A stretch of DNA of 64,000 nt from Lutjanus erythropterus (Eukaryota; Chordata; Actinopteri; Lutjaniformes; Lutjanidae). Position 1 is the stretch's first letter. The number at the start of each line of letters is the position of its first letter. The DNA is taken from positions 25,518,094-25,582,093 of the forward strand of contig CM034610.1 of assembly GCA_020091685.1 (NCBI GenBank). Reading direction: 5' to 3'. The notes under the pieces are model-generated. The model worked only from the letters and a program-made list of their open reading frames with translations, was not told the origin of the DNA and made no database searches. A program made the translations under genes and the position numbers. Below, one piece after another: positions 25,001-38,358 of the stretch.

Positions 25001-28000
25001 AGTTAAGTTTAGTTGAATTTACTTATTTTTTGGCTGGATTTGCGTCCTGAATCACACGTATTGACAGATCTTTACCTCAGGCAGGTTCCACTGAGACTTG
25101 GAGCCGTCTCTCAGGTAGTAGTAGGTCTGCCCTCGATCGTCCACAGACTTGATCCACTGTTACATAACAGACATTTGTTAGTTAAATATGATTCAAAATC
25201 TCTGCTCTTTCTGAAATAAGAAGTTGAAAGTATTTTCAGTCTGTAAAGCAGAATGCAATGATTTGCAAATCATTTTTGACTTGTATTCAATTGAATACAG
25301 TGCAAAGACCTGACTTTATTGCCTTTTGTAAGTATACTCTGGTTCTGAATTTGATGCCTGCAACAGGTTCCAAAAAAGTTGGGACAGGAGCAACACAAGA
25401 GGTTTACTTTTCCTGTGTCTTAAGCCAAACAAACCATTCATAAAGCCACTGGATCATCTGAAAATGCATTGCCACAAAGCTGAAAACCATGCCTGTTTTC
25501 CTCAGCTTGTGAAAGGGAGTGTTTTTCATTGGACAGTGATGCCATGTACCTACTTTAACTTCGACATCCAGTGCGGGCAAATAGTCCAGCAGTTTAAGTA
25601 CAATGTTTCTAAACAAAAACTGGAGGAATTTCACTATTTTCACCATTTTGCCATCTACAATCCATAATATCATTAAAAGATTCAAAGAATCCAGAAAAAT
25701 CTCTGCACGTAAAGGGAAAGGCTGAAAAGCAACACTGTGACCTTCGACCTCTCGGGCGGCACTGCATTAAAACCCCACAGAATTTAAGTATAAAGGACAC
25801 TAGATGGGCTCAGGAACACTTTGGAAAACAGCGAACGCAGTTTGCTGCTGCATCTACAAATTCAAGTTAAGACTCTTCCATGCAAAGGCAAAGACATCAA
25901 CAACATCCAGACACTGCAGACTTCTCTGAGGCCTGAGCACTAACTTCAAATCCAGCATCTGTCGTTGCATGGAGGTGTGTTAGTGCCCGTGGCATCATGG
26001 GTAACTGTCACATCTATGAAGGCCCCGTTAACAGGTTTTGGAGCAACATACGCTGCCATCCAGACGTCGTCTTTTTCAGAGACGTCCCTGCTCATTTCAG
26101 TGAGACAGTGCCAAGACACACACGTGTTATAACTGCGTGGCTTCGTAGTAAAAGAGTTCAGGTACTAGACTGACCTGCCTGCAGTCCAGACCTGTCGCAC
26201 ACTGAAAACATGTGGTGCATTATGAACCAAAAAATACGACACCGGACTGTTGAGCACCTGAAGTCATACGAACGGGAATTTCACTTTCACTTCAACAATT
26301 AGCGTCTTCACTTCCCAAAAGTTTCCAGAGTATTATTAAAAGCAGAGGTGATGCATCACAGTGGTAAACCTGCTCCTGTCACAACTTTTTTAAACATGTT
26401 GCAGGCATCAAATTCAGATTGAGTGAATATTTACAAAGTTTATCAGGTCAAACATTAAATATCTTGTCTTTGTACTGTACTAACTGAATATAAGTTGAAA
26501 AGTTTTTGCAAACCATTAAAACTTTTTGTATATTATTTAAATATTTTAATGCCTTTAAAACTAAAAGAATATCCTGTTGTGACAGTAAGAATAAGAGAGT
26601 GATGTAGGTGATGTTAAGTAAGAGTTATAAAGCACTCATTGCATCGTGGCCTACTGAGGCAATACTACAGTTGTTGGAGAAACTAGTGCTTTTTTCGGTG
26701 TCTCCTGTGTGATTGTTTAACATTATTCTGAAGGCATCAGTATGCTTAAAGCTTATTCTCCACCTACAGCTTTCCAGTGTCTGGTTTGGGGGGCTTCTGA
26801 CAGTTTTGTAACTTTTCCAGAACTGAGATCAACAGTCATGCCCACTTCACTCAGTGACTGGCAGTGTGTGGGAGGTGATAAATTATGTAAGATCTGAACT
26901 TTTCTCACAGCTGTTTTCAGTGACGACAGCGATATGACTGCACGTACACCAACCTCAGTCTGATAATTGTCATAAAACATTCAATTGAGTGTGTTCAGAT
27001 TGTTAATGAGCAGACATTAGCATGCTAACAAGCTAAGTATCATAAACATTATGTCTGCAAACCCCTGCGGCTTAAAAAGAACTTTCCCAACAAATCACCT
27101 TTATAAAAGAGACGTTTGTAAAACTGTTGACCAGAAACCTCAAACTGTACACAAGGTCAGTTATGACTCTTTCTGTTATGAATTTATGATCCGTATTCAT
27201 ATTTGTAGCTGACCACAGTGATTTAAAAATCTGTGACATCATTACAATGTAAAGTCTGAGCGGGAACTCGCAGATATCCAGAAGTAAACTGGAAGATGAA
27301 AACTTCTTTGGCTTTTGCACCAGGTGAGTAATTCTCACTGGAATGAACGGGCGCCATGTTTGCATACTGTATCTAGTTCATTATAATACATCTATGCTGT
27401 GAGCTTGTTATCATGCTGACTTTAGCATTTAGGTCAAAGAACTGCTTGACAAAAGTGCAAACATGGCTGTGGACTCTTCTTCACACCTAATTCTGTCACT
27501 TTTCCTGTGGACAACTGCGTGCAACACCATGAACGTCTTCAAGAAGAGGCAGCCTGAAAGTGTGCAGGCTTTTTTCTAAACTAGTTTATCTTAAACACAC
27601 CCAGACTTCATGACTGGAAATATTTCTTAATGTCAAAATCTACATTTGAAACATACAGAGTTAAGCAATAACGTTCTCCAACACTGTTGTGTGTCTTGCA
27701 GGATAAAATGACGGCTATCTCAACAAAAATGACACCTTCCTCCATGTCTCCTGTTCTTATCGGTCACCTGCTCTGGAGAGTGTTCGCTGGTGAACACCCA
27801 GGTCCCGTTGGGATCCACAGTGAGGTTCCAACCAGGCGGAGTGCTGCGGTCCAGGTTGGCCCGGGGAATGATGGTCCGGCTCACGTGGCTGAGCGTGTAC
27901 TCTTTAGGGAGGGTGGGAGGAGGGCCCGTGGCGACGAGATCCTCATAGCCCTCTGGTGGATCGGCAGTTGGGTAATCCTCCGGAGGGTAGTCCTCCTCCG

Positions 28001-31000
28001 GTAGAGGGGGCTGGGGATGGAAACACGGCAAAAATTAAAACATGCACACAAACTTGACATTGCAAGTAGAATATTTAGCAATTCACTTGTTCAAACCTTT
28101 CTGGCTTGCGGTTGTTCGTAGTCATGAAAAGTCTACAAATGGTGTGCAGATTAAACAATGAGTGATGTTGTCTTTTCTAATAGTTTGACTTTAAATTTTT
28201 AGGGTCCTGAGGAGGAAAAGATCTGCAGTATTTCACAAAAAACCAAAGATTTGATTAAAGAAAAACAGACAGAATTACCATAATTATGTAGCAGAACTGA
28301 ATTTTGTCTGCTTCTCTCATATCTTGTTAATACAACAGAGTATTAGGATCACATTAAAGAAAAGAAAAGAGAGAAGGAAGTTTGTCAAAATGTTAAAAAA
28401 TGAAACTTTTGGTATCAGTGGCAGACATCAGAAAATATTAATCTTCTCCACATTTTTAGAATAATGTCAAAATGCTGACAGTAAAGTTGAAATACCATTA
28501 TAACTTACAACTCATATCCTCCTGCTCTCATTTATTTTTCTTATGGACTTATACTGACAGCTTACTGTTTTTAAACATTTTGACTTCATTCTCAAACTAC
28601 AACATTTTAAAAAAGACCATCTTCCTCTTATATTTTTTCCTTATTCCTGGCCCTAGTACTCTTCTGTATGTTATACTGAATACTGACGTGTTTTAGGAAA
28701 TTATTTGGTTTCTTGCCAAGAGTAAAATGAGAGGCTTGATGCCATTTTCATGTCTGTACAGAAAATAGGAAGCTACAGCTAGCAGCCGTTAAGCTTTGCT
28801 TAGGACAAAGTCTGTTCAAAGGTCAGAAAATCCCCTATAAGCACCTCTAAAAGCTGACAACTGAACGCAGTGCATCTTGTTGGTTTAATCTACGCAAAAT
28901 TGGTGAAGCGCACAAAGTGTAAACACAGCTATTTGTGGTTTTACAGGTGGTTATGTTAGCAGGGTGGAGTTACTTCACAGATTCCCCTGGAGCTTTTGAG
29001 GCACCTACAAAAACGTGTGCACCCTACGCACACGTTTTTGTAGGTTTGGAGAGTCTAGCTGTTTCTCCCTGTTTCAGACTTTAAGCTAAGCTAAATCATT
29101 CTGGCTGCAGCATCATATTTAAAGGGATAGTTTTTAGATTTTTTTGATGTGGGGCTGTGTGATGTACTCAACCACTGTCAGTGTATTACCTACAATAGAT
29201 GGTGATCAGTATGCTTTCAGTTTGGGGGAGCTGCAGGAGTATCCACGAAGGATCGGCAGTGAAATCAATCAAAGTGTATGCTGTATTTAGTATGTTTTCA
29301 CCGCTTTACCTTGACATCAGACAGCCTTTTCCAATGGGAAACCACTGTTATATAAGCCAAATATCACTGTCTACAAACCCACCAGACTCCATTGGCAAAA
29401 ACAGTCATTTTAGCTTGCACTCACAGAACACAGGAGGTGCTGGTCTACTGCTGTCTCGATCAGTTAGTTTGTGTTATTGTATGACTCTGGTGAATCTGAA
29501 CCAACAGTTTAAAGCACTGAAGTCATGCAATAACACAGACAAACTAACCGATCAAGGCAGCGGTAGACCAGCAACTCTTGTGTTCTGCGAGGTAAAAGTA
29601 CTGTTTTTGTCAGTGGAGTCTGGTGGCTTTGGAGTGAGTGAAATTTGGCTTATATAACTGTGATTTCCCGTAAGAAAAGACTGTCTGACAGCACGGTAAA
29701 GAGTTGAAAATAATCTAAATATAGTGCACACTTAAAATGAGACGCACTTTGTTAGGTGTACTTTTTTTAAGTATGTTTTGCTGCCGACTCTGTCCACAGC
29801 AGTACATTGCGTAGCTTCCTCCACTCTACTCCTGCTGCTTCTCCAAACTGGGAGCATGTTGACAGCCATCTGCTGCAGGGAAACACACTGAATATGGATA
29901 ATTACCTCATGCAACCCCCACTTCAAATAATCCGAACTATCACTGTAATGAGAATAGGATCGATCTTCTCGTGTAAATCCTGGCAATAAAACAAATGAGT
30001 GCATTTTTAAAAAAATGTCAAACGATTGCTGTAATCATCCCTCGGAGAGTCCTGACCTCCAGGTCGAGAACTATCACACTGGAGTTTGCATCAGTTCAGT
30101 TTTGGTGTTGAAATGTTGCTACATCTCAGTGAACAATGTCAGCTGAATCATTTCCCTCTGTGACCCCGTTATAGCTACAGCTCAGTGACTTTCCCGCGAC
30201 TTTGATAAACAAGTTCACAACTTTTCTGTGGCCTCGAAGTATTATTCTTTCTTGGCCTATTAATGTTGTACTCCAGCTCAAAAAAGCCATTATGGGGCAG
30301 AAAAGGGGTCACTTGTTGCTTGTGTGGAATAATTTGCGTCAAGATGTTCCTCTAATGTGAGGCATTTGAACATTTGGACCCTCCAAAGACTCTTGATTGT
30401 CTGGAATTCTCATAAAATTCAAAATGAGGACAAATGCATATGTTCTGTTGAAGTTTGGGACACTACTGTTGGGGACAGACTGCATTGGTGCTGTGAGCTT
30501 TCCTAATAAGAATGAGTCCAGTCTGCTATGTAGGTGCAGGAGATTTAATTCCATTAAAAGCAGACTGTATTTACAGCTTTCCCTTGGGTGAAGCTAAAAC
30601 AGGAGGAAGAAAGGGGCTAAGTAGAGCAGCCAGGCTGTCCTTACCGGCCCGTCCTCGTGAAACCTGTGCACGCTCATAGGCTCCATCAGAGGCGGGTACG
30701 GGCTCAGCTGCTCTGGAGGCTCCCAGGACGTCTCCCCAGACATCGGGTTGTAGAAGTAGGGGCGACCACTGGTCTCATCCACCAACTGCTCCCAGTCTGA
30801 GGTCCACGCGCCGGGGGGGGAGGCGGTGGACGGAGAGAGGGGCGGAGACTGAGGAGGCGAGGGGGAACAAGGCTCCTCTGGGGGGAGCGGATCAGCGTCC
30901 GTGGGGGAGTCTAGAAAGGGGTTGTCCCAGGTGGTGCGCCCCGTGGAGGGGTGGTAGTAGTATTCCTGTCCACTGTCTTGGTCAACGTGCACCTCCCATC

Positions 31001-34000
31001 CCTCTGGGTCAAGGTAGGAAGGAGAGTAAGACGAAGGAGCCGAGGGGGGGGACTCGGAGATGCTTTGGCGAAGTTGTGCTACATTAACGTACACGGCTGA
31101 ATGCAGACTTTCATTATCCACCTGTGAGAAGGAAAGAAAATGCAGATGTATTGACTTAAAAACAATAAAATACTAACATTTCATAGTATTGAAAGAACCA
31201 AAGCTATAAATAAAAGGTCTAAGTCAGTTCAGTTCAGTCTTTGTTGTCCTGACATTTGAGTTGCAGCCAAACCAGACAGCGTCTGAATCAGTACTGTGTT
31301 TAGACTTTTAATTAAAAAAAAACAATAAAACTGAATTTAGCTTTAATTTTAATTAGTTCAAAGTCTTATTTGAGTTTTGTAAAACCAACTGAGTTAACAG
31401 ATTCTTGTTCAATATGTTTAAGATCTTAAGTCAAACAAAAAACAAAACAAAACTGCTCAGTCACACTGAAGAATATTACAAACAAATTTGATTTCCTCTT
31501 ACATTTTGAAACAACCACCATGACTAAACACACACAGCAAGTTTCCATGATATATGTTTTCTTCAAACCATAAAAAGGGTCTCAGGAGAGTTTTGAATCT
31601 CACACAATGCATGCTGGGAAGTCTGCTACTATGATGCACCTGCACTCTAAAAATAAACATTGCTTGATTCATTTTGTGTACAAGAAAAAAAAAATTGTAA
31701 AAACACGGGAACTTGCTGCAGTTTTATCTTAAGAGAGCAAAATATTTTTTTGTGTTTGTTGTAATATTGGTTTTTATGAGGTTATATAAACACAAATAAT
31801 TTGTTGTATTGAGCAGGAAAGTGACCACATGTCATACAAACGTAAAAAAACATTGAGGACATTTTACAACCATTTTTTAGTTCACTCAGCTTTCAAAATA
31901 AATGCTAAGCAGAGCCCAATATTAGCATATCACAGCTATATCTGTCGAAAACCTTTTATAACAGAACCTAACATAAATTTGTTAGCTTTATGTGCAGCAT
32001 TCTGTTTATATTTGATCATTTGGGTTTAATATTTACATACATTTTACTCTATTTCAGTTTTTTTTAACATATAGTTATTTATAAAAATATCTGTGAAATT
32101 CTTCTGTTTCAGTGCCCTGATATAATTTTGGATGACAAAGTTTATTGATAAACTGTAAAATATCCAGCCTCCATTACAAATCTGTTGACCACTTTTGAGG
32201 GATCACTGTAAAAAATGTGTATTTCTATCTATCTATCTATTCTTTTTTAAGTAATGTCAGCCGATATATATATATATATGTATATATATATGATTTTTTT
32301 TCACTCCTTAATATCGGTGTCAGTCGGGCTCAGTGCACAATTTATGTGTTTTTAACTGGTCTTGAACTAATTAGGCTTTATCAACCCAAAAAACAAAACT
32401 TGTTAACGCAACGTGGAAAATCACTCTCACTCTCACAAGGGATGAGTGTGAACATCCACAGGCACTTCTACAGAACAAGAACCACAACACATCCAGGAAA
32501 AAGTGTGTGTGCTTTCGTAAAGACAGTTTCTTCAGAAGTAAAACAAGCTTGCAAACGACAGCCCCATCACTTCTTAACAATATTTCACAAGCTAAAAGTT
32601 GTGTCAGGCCGTGTCAAGCACCAGCCTTCAGCCCACTGTTCTTAGTATAGCGCTGTCAGTCTTCCGCATCTCAGTATGCACGAAAACACAGGAAGCAGGC
32701 TATAACTGAAAAACACACACACACACAACTGAGTCGTTCCTCCCACAATAATCATCATTTGCTAATTGTAGTCTAATTTTCTTGTGCACAATAACACCCA
32801 CACACTCCAGAGTCAAAGGCTATCATGTCAAAAGTTTATGCAGCTGTAGAAGAAACGTGCCAGTCCGTGGCGCGTTTTGCAATGATCGCCATGATGATTA
32901 ATTCGGAAAAAATAAAAAAGATTCACTACCAATGACAGCATCTGACCACAAGCCAACTGCAGAAGACTAAAAAGTAGGTTAGGTTTCACCACTATCACCG
33001 GGCATTATCTTGCTCCACTACAGCTGCCTGACCTATAATGAATAAAAACTTTTCATTGCTTTAATACAAGCTGCGTTTTCAGTTTCTGTCTATTGGAGGG
33101 AAGTTGCAAGCTTCATGTCACGCTACTTTAATAAAACACAGTTCCACATGATTCAACTGGGTGCATGGCATGACATTTCATGCAAATAGGCCCAACCATC
33201 ACAACTAATTTGTTTAAAGAACGACAATTAGAATGAAACTGGGATGTGATGAAAGGCCGCTTCTGTCCTCCGCACTCCGAAACTGTGACGCAATCAAAAG
33301 TGCCAGCATAAAAAAAAAACAAACAACGTGATCTTTCTTCAAGTTTTCTCACCTGTGCCCCACTGAGACTGTTCTTCTTGACCCTGAGACTTCGAGGATC
33401 TACGGCCCTGCAGAGTCTTTTAAACGCCGTCATGATGGCGAGATCAAGGCTGCTGTCTTTCTGTCAGACTAAACTTTAACTGCGTCTTGTCTCTCAGCTA
33501 TGGCCTCATGTTCTATATTTACCAAAACCTGAGACCTGTGTGTGTCTGTGCTGCATCTGTTCATCACTGTGCTAAATATGCAGCGCTATAAAGCAGAAAC
33601 ATGTGATAGAAGACAGTAAGTAGAAAGTATGAAGTATGTGAAAGTTTGAGGTATTGTACTTGAGTATTTTTAGTCTTGCTCCACTACCTCAGAAGCAAAT
33701 ATAGCAGGTTTTACTAAAATAAAACTATATGTCAACTGTAATTACATGTTGCATTGCAGTATTAGATTTTCCATGCAAAACAATGCATTTCTGTGCACAA
33801 AAAGTTCTTATCAAGCCATTTTAGTCTGTAATTAACAAGTGAAAAGTGAAAAGTTTGAGGGCAATTAAAGTATTTTTAAAGCAAATCCCTGCATTTTCTA
33901 AAACAAAGGTTCATTTTTTATAATTTTTTTTTAGCGCCAAACTGCCTTATTGTCTCTTATTTCAAGCTACAGACACTCCTTTCTAGAGAACAAATTAATG

Positions 34001-37000
34001 TACAATAACTGGTTACTGCAATGACAGATTTTTTTTCACTTCTTTTTCACTGAAAACGTGTTGGAACATAATTATATAAAGAAATGCCTTCATGACATTG
34101 GGTGTTTTGTGGATTAAAGGTGCAATATCTAAGAATGTGAGGCAGCTCTGTGTTTTTGGATATTATAATGTATGCATTATCAACAGTCAGGTAAAAGTCA
34201 TTTGAAAACCTGCTAGGAAGTCATGCAGCATGAGGTCTCTTAAGTGTTTAATTTTGAGGTTAAGGCAAAGATTGGGTTAACTTTTTAGGCTACAGTTTTG
34301 ATAACTCATGCAAAAAATGACAAGATGACCCAATGTGTTGCAGTTGGCGAGCTAACATTAGCTTACTTGCTAACGTTACTGCTACCAAAATTCTAAGTGG
34401 ATTTTTACTGGTGGATGATACTAGCTTATATATTGAGACAAATTGTGTTGATTTTAGTCCACATTATAGAGACAGAGACAGCCAACTTGACTGGGGTTGG
34501 CTGACATTAATTCTCCACTTGTACAATGTAGTGTGACATATGCATGAGCTGCACTTCTGTGTACTTCCTGTCAGTGCTGTAGTTATGTTACTGCTGCCTG
34601 CAAACAGTGATTTTTCATCCTTAAGTTAGTTCCCTCACTTTCACAGTTAGCTTGGCTGTATTAACTGTTTTGTATATGGTATTTCTGAGCATTTTGATAT
34701 TCACCTCAGTGTCTTATATCCGTTAGCTAGCTAGCATCATCATCTTCATTCAAACTCAAGAGAAACAAAATAAAAGTCACCAAAATATCTTGGTTTGTCT
34801 TTCCACTGTTCCAACAATCACCGCCTTTAGTTTGGTCCCAGTAAACCCTTAATTCATTGAGTTAGAAGTGAAAATATTATGGCTGTCCACAATTCGCCTC
34901 CCTGCTTCTCTGATGTCTGATATTTTCACATCTAATTCAGTGAAGTGAAACTTGGAGCAGTGGTAAGACAAGCCAAGACATTTGAGAGTTTTATATTGTC
35001 AAGTATGAATGAAGATGAAAATGCTAACAAAATAGCTAATGGTGCTAACACTTATCTAGAACACTGAGGTAAATATTGAAACAGTCCCATGATAACTGTG
35101 AAAAATTAAGAAAAAAACTCACTTAGTTTGAAGGCGAAGGAAATGTTACTGGAAGCACTGACTGGAAGTAAAGAGACACACAACTCGTAAAATGGATATA
35201 CGTCACGCTGCATTGTGCAAGTAGAGAATAATGACAATGAAGAGTAGCTCCACCTCAACTGACCACATTGGTAAAGTGATACTTAGACATAAATATATCT
35301 GTAATATTAAACCTATAAAATAATATTGTAATACAACATCATCAAATAAACCATTTTCTGTGTAACAAATAGTTTTACTAGTGATACTTTATGTATATTC
35401 AGCTGATAATACTTATACTTTTACTTAAGTAAGCTTTTGAATGTTAGCATTTTACTTGTAATGGAGTATTTGTTATATTGTAGCATTGCTAATTTTGCTA
35501 AAGTAATGAGCTTTTCCCACCAGAAGCTCAGGAGATAAACATAAAGTGGTTAAATGAATTAAACTTATTATATAGCAAAGGGAGGGAGAGCATTTCCACG
35601 TTATCAATGTTATGATCAACAGTGTGTTTGTTATTTGTCTATTCAATGTCACCACTTTGCTGACTTTGCTTCATCATTGATCTCAGTATAAGCATGAGGC
35701 AATCAAAGTGGACAACCAGACAAGTGACCCGAAATAGATTGATTCCAAACAACACACACAGACAGACAGAGGAAATGAAAGAGCTGCATCATTGATCTCT
35801 GAAATAGCTACACTGGAATGCCCCCATCCTGCAGGCAATGAAAAGCAAAACTGCAGATACTTATCAACAACCACGTTAGAGGGAACACCACCGAACACAA
35901 GCATGCAAATACGTCAGTGCAACCACATTTACTCCAGCACTCTTCTTAAGTACGAGTCTGAGGTAACTGTATTTTATGTTACGTCATGATCCACTACTTC
36001 TTCAGGAAAAAAATGTTTCACCTTTTCCTCCACAAGGTATTTGCTCGTTACTTTTGGAGATTTTAAGGAGGAAACATGGTATTTTATCAAATACAATGCA
36101 TCACCAAAGACTAAACCAGTTTGTACAACTTCTTGGCATGTGACTTCTTACAAAAACATGTCTGTGAGAGACATTTTTCCTCTGAATATCTCAGATGGCT
36201 TTGTTGCAATTCTTCATTATTTGCTTTATTTTTTGGTAGCAGTATCTTGTTTTTAATTCTTTCCTATCTCATTGCATTGCATCTCATGACCTCACAGCTT
36301 TATCTAGTGACTGATTAAGAGGGGTCACAACTTTATATTAGCTAAAAGAACCTTCTCGTTGACCATTACAGTAAACAATAGTAAAAGTCATGCATGAATG
36401 CATCAGTCACAGAGTTTCTATAGAAGCGCTTTTACCTTTTTGCAACTACATTTCGCTTGTAATACTTCTGTCTCGGCCTGGTTCTGCAGCCATGACAAAA
36501 GAGAGGGAGACACATAGGGACAGCTCGATATCAATTTCTCATATCCGAGACTGATATCGATGCCCCATCATTGAGCATCTGCTGATACCAATACCAATCT
36601 GATACCACCCCCACCTCTCTCGTACACAACTACGCTGTCAATAATACCTTCAATACACTAACAGATCACATGTAACGGAATTACATAATCTGGATAAAAA
36701 AGGTTATTGTATTCCATTACAGTTACAGATACAAACAAGATTTAATCAGATTACAGATATATTTAGTAAAAATGGGGATTATTAGCAGGATTACAATATT
36801 AAAATAAAGAGTGATATACTACAATGACCAGTGCACACACTGTCACCAATCCAGCATCACGGACTGTAGTGAAAAAATGCCACACTGGGAGGAAATTTCA
36901 CCATTTTATTTGTCTTTAAATCAATCAATAAATCAATAAATTGCACACCACAAAGCAAGGAATTGCTGGACAAACTAATAAACCTAAAAACAAACATAAA

Positions 37001-38306
37001 ACACGTACAGCTGCAACGATTAATCAATTTCAACCTGCAACTATTTGGATACTTGATGATTTCCAAAAAATGTTCAATTTCTCTGGTTACAGCTTCTCAG
37101 ATGTGAATATTTTCTGGGTTATTTACTCCTCTCTGACAACAAACTGCATATCTTTTGGTTGCGGACAAAACAGGCATTTGAGGACCAAACAACTGATCCA
37201 TTAATTGAGAAAATAATGATGAAAATAATCGTTAGTAGCAACCTTAAAAACACTATATTAGGCTAAACAATTTCACCGTATTTTATATTAAGATAATCCA
37301 AAAGTAAGTGAAAGTAATCCAGCTACATAACTTTGTTATTGTGATATTTGGATTATATTACTGACTACATATTTTAACTGTCAGAATACATTTTTAAAGA
37401 AACCCTCCCATGTCTGGACACAGCACATCATATCACTTGTTCTCCGGTCTGGTTGTTGTGATATAAAGATTACTAATGTTCCCAGTAAGTGACTGAAATA
37501 CTCATTGAAAGCACATGTCAAGAAAGGAAACTCGAGTTTCACACTGCTGCTTTCAGATGACGAGTACATCTCTGACACTGATGCCAGTTAACGGACAAGA
37601 ACACAAAAGGGTTCTTTAACATCTGAACTAAAAATATAAAGGATCAAAACATTCACAATGGCTGAGGGCCATTATGACAAACGACAGCTGTCAGCACCGT
37701 CACTTCACTGTTTACACCACTCAGTACAGGAAAAGACCCACGAGCAGAGGTGACATGTTTACGCAAAGCAGGAAGCAAGACCGTTATCAAAACATTTTAA
37801 GTACGCTGACCGCACAGACTAAAATATGATCATTAAACAATAAAGCCTGCTTTGATGTCGGTGTGGTCATCACCTACCTGAGGAACCACCGGCAGAGTCA
37901 AGCCCTGCTTGGCCCGGTGACTTGACCAAACCCTGGAGTACATGTCCACCATGTTTATATCGTCCTACTCAGAGGAGCCATAAATCCACAAAGGACGGAC
38001 GAAGAGACACCGAACTCGTACGGCCACGTTCAGTCAACTTGTGACGGTGGAAAGAGCCGAAACACACTCATGAGCACACCCTCGCGTGCACACACATCCT
38101 CCTCTCGCAGCAGCTGTGACAGTTGCAGCGCGGATGGAAAGGAGAACTGTGAGCTCTGTTACAATAGCAGCACCAGGAAGGGACTGTGTGTGTGTGTGTG
38201 TGTGTGGACGGGGTGAGATGTGTGGGTGTGCATCAGTGTTTGTGTGTTCATATGCATGAATTCCTGCACAGGATAGGAGGGTAGAGGGTAACTGTGTGTG
38301 TGTATG

Positions 38307-38358
<52 letters not shown>

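Larger units (their letters stand above)
28011..30644. other. arhgap27: arhgap27 intron between WW1-2 and WW3 exons
   Basis: It holds a foldback element (29119-29946), a perfect 18-bp hairpin (29003-29045) and otherwise unremarkable A/T-rich DNA. No exon was found. Confidence 0.5.
33434..37877. other. arhgap27: arhgap27 intron between alternative first exons B and A
   Basis: Contains the split MITE and a hAT-like MITE (37008-37247). No additional exon is supported. Confidence 0.45.
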
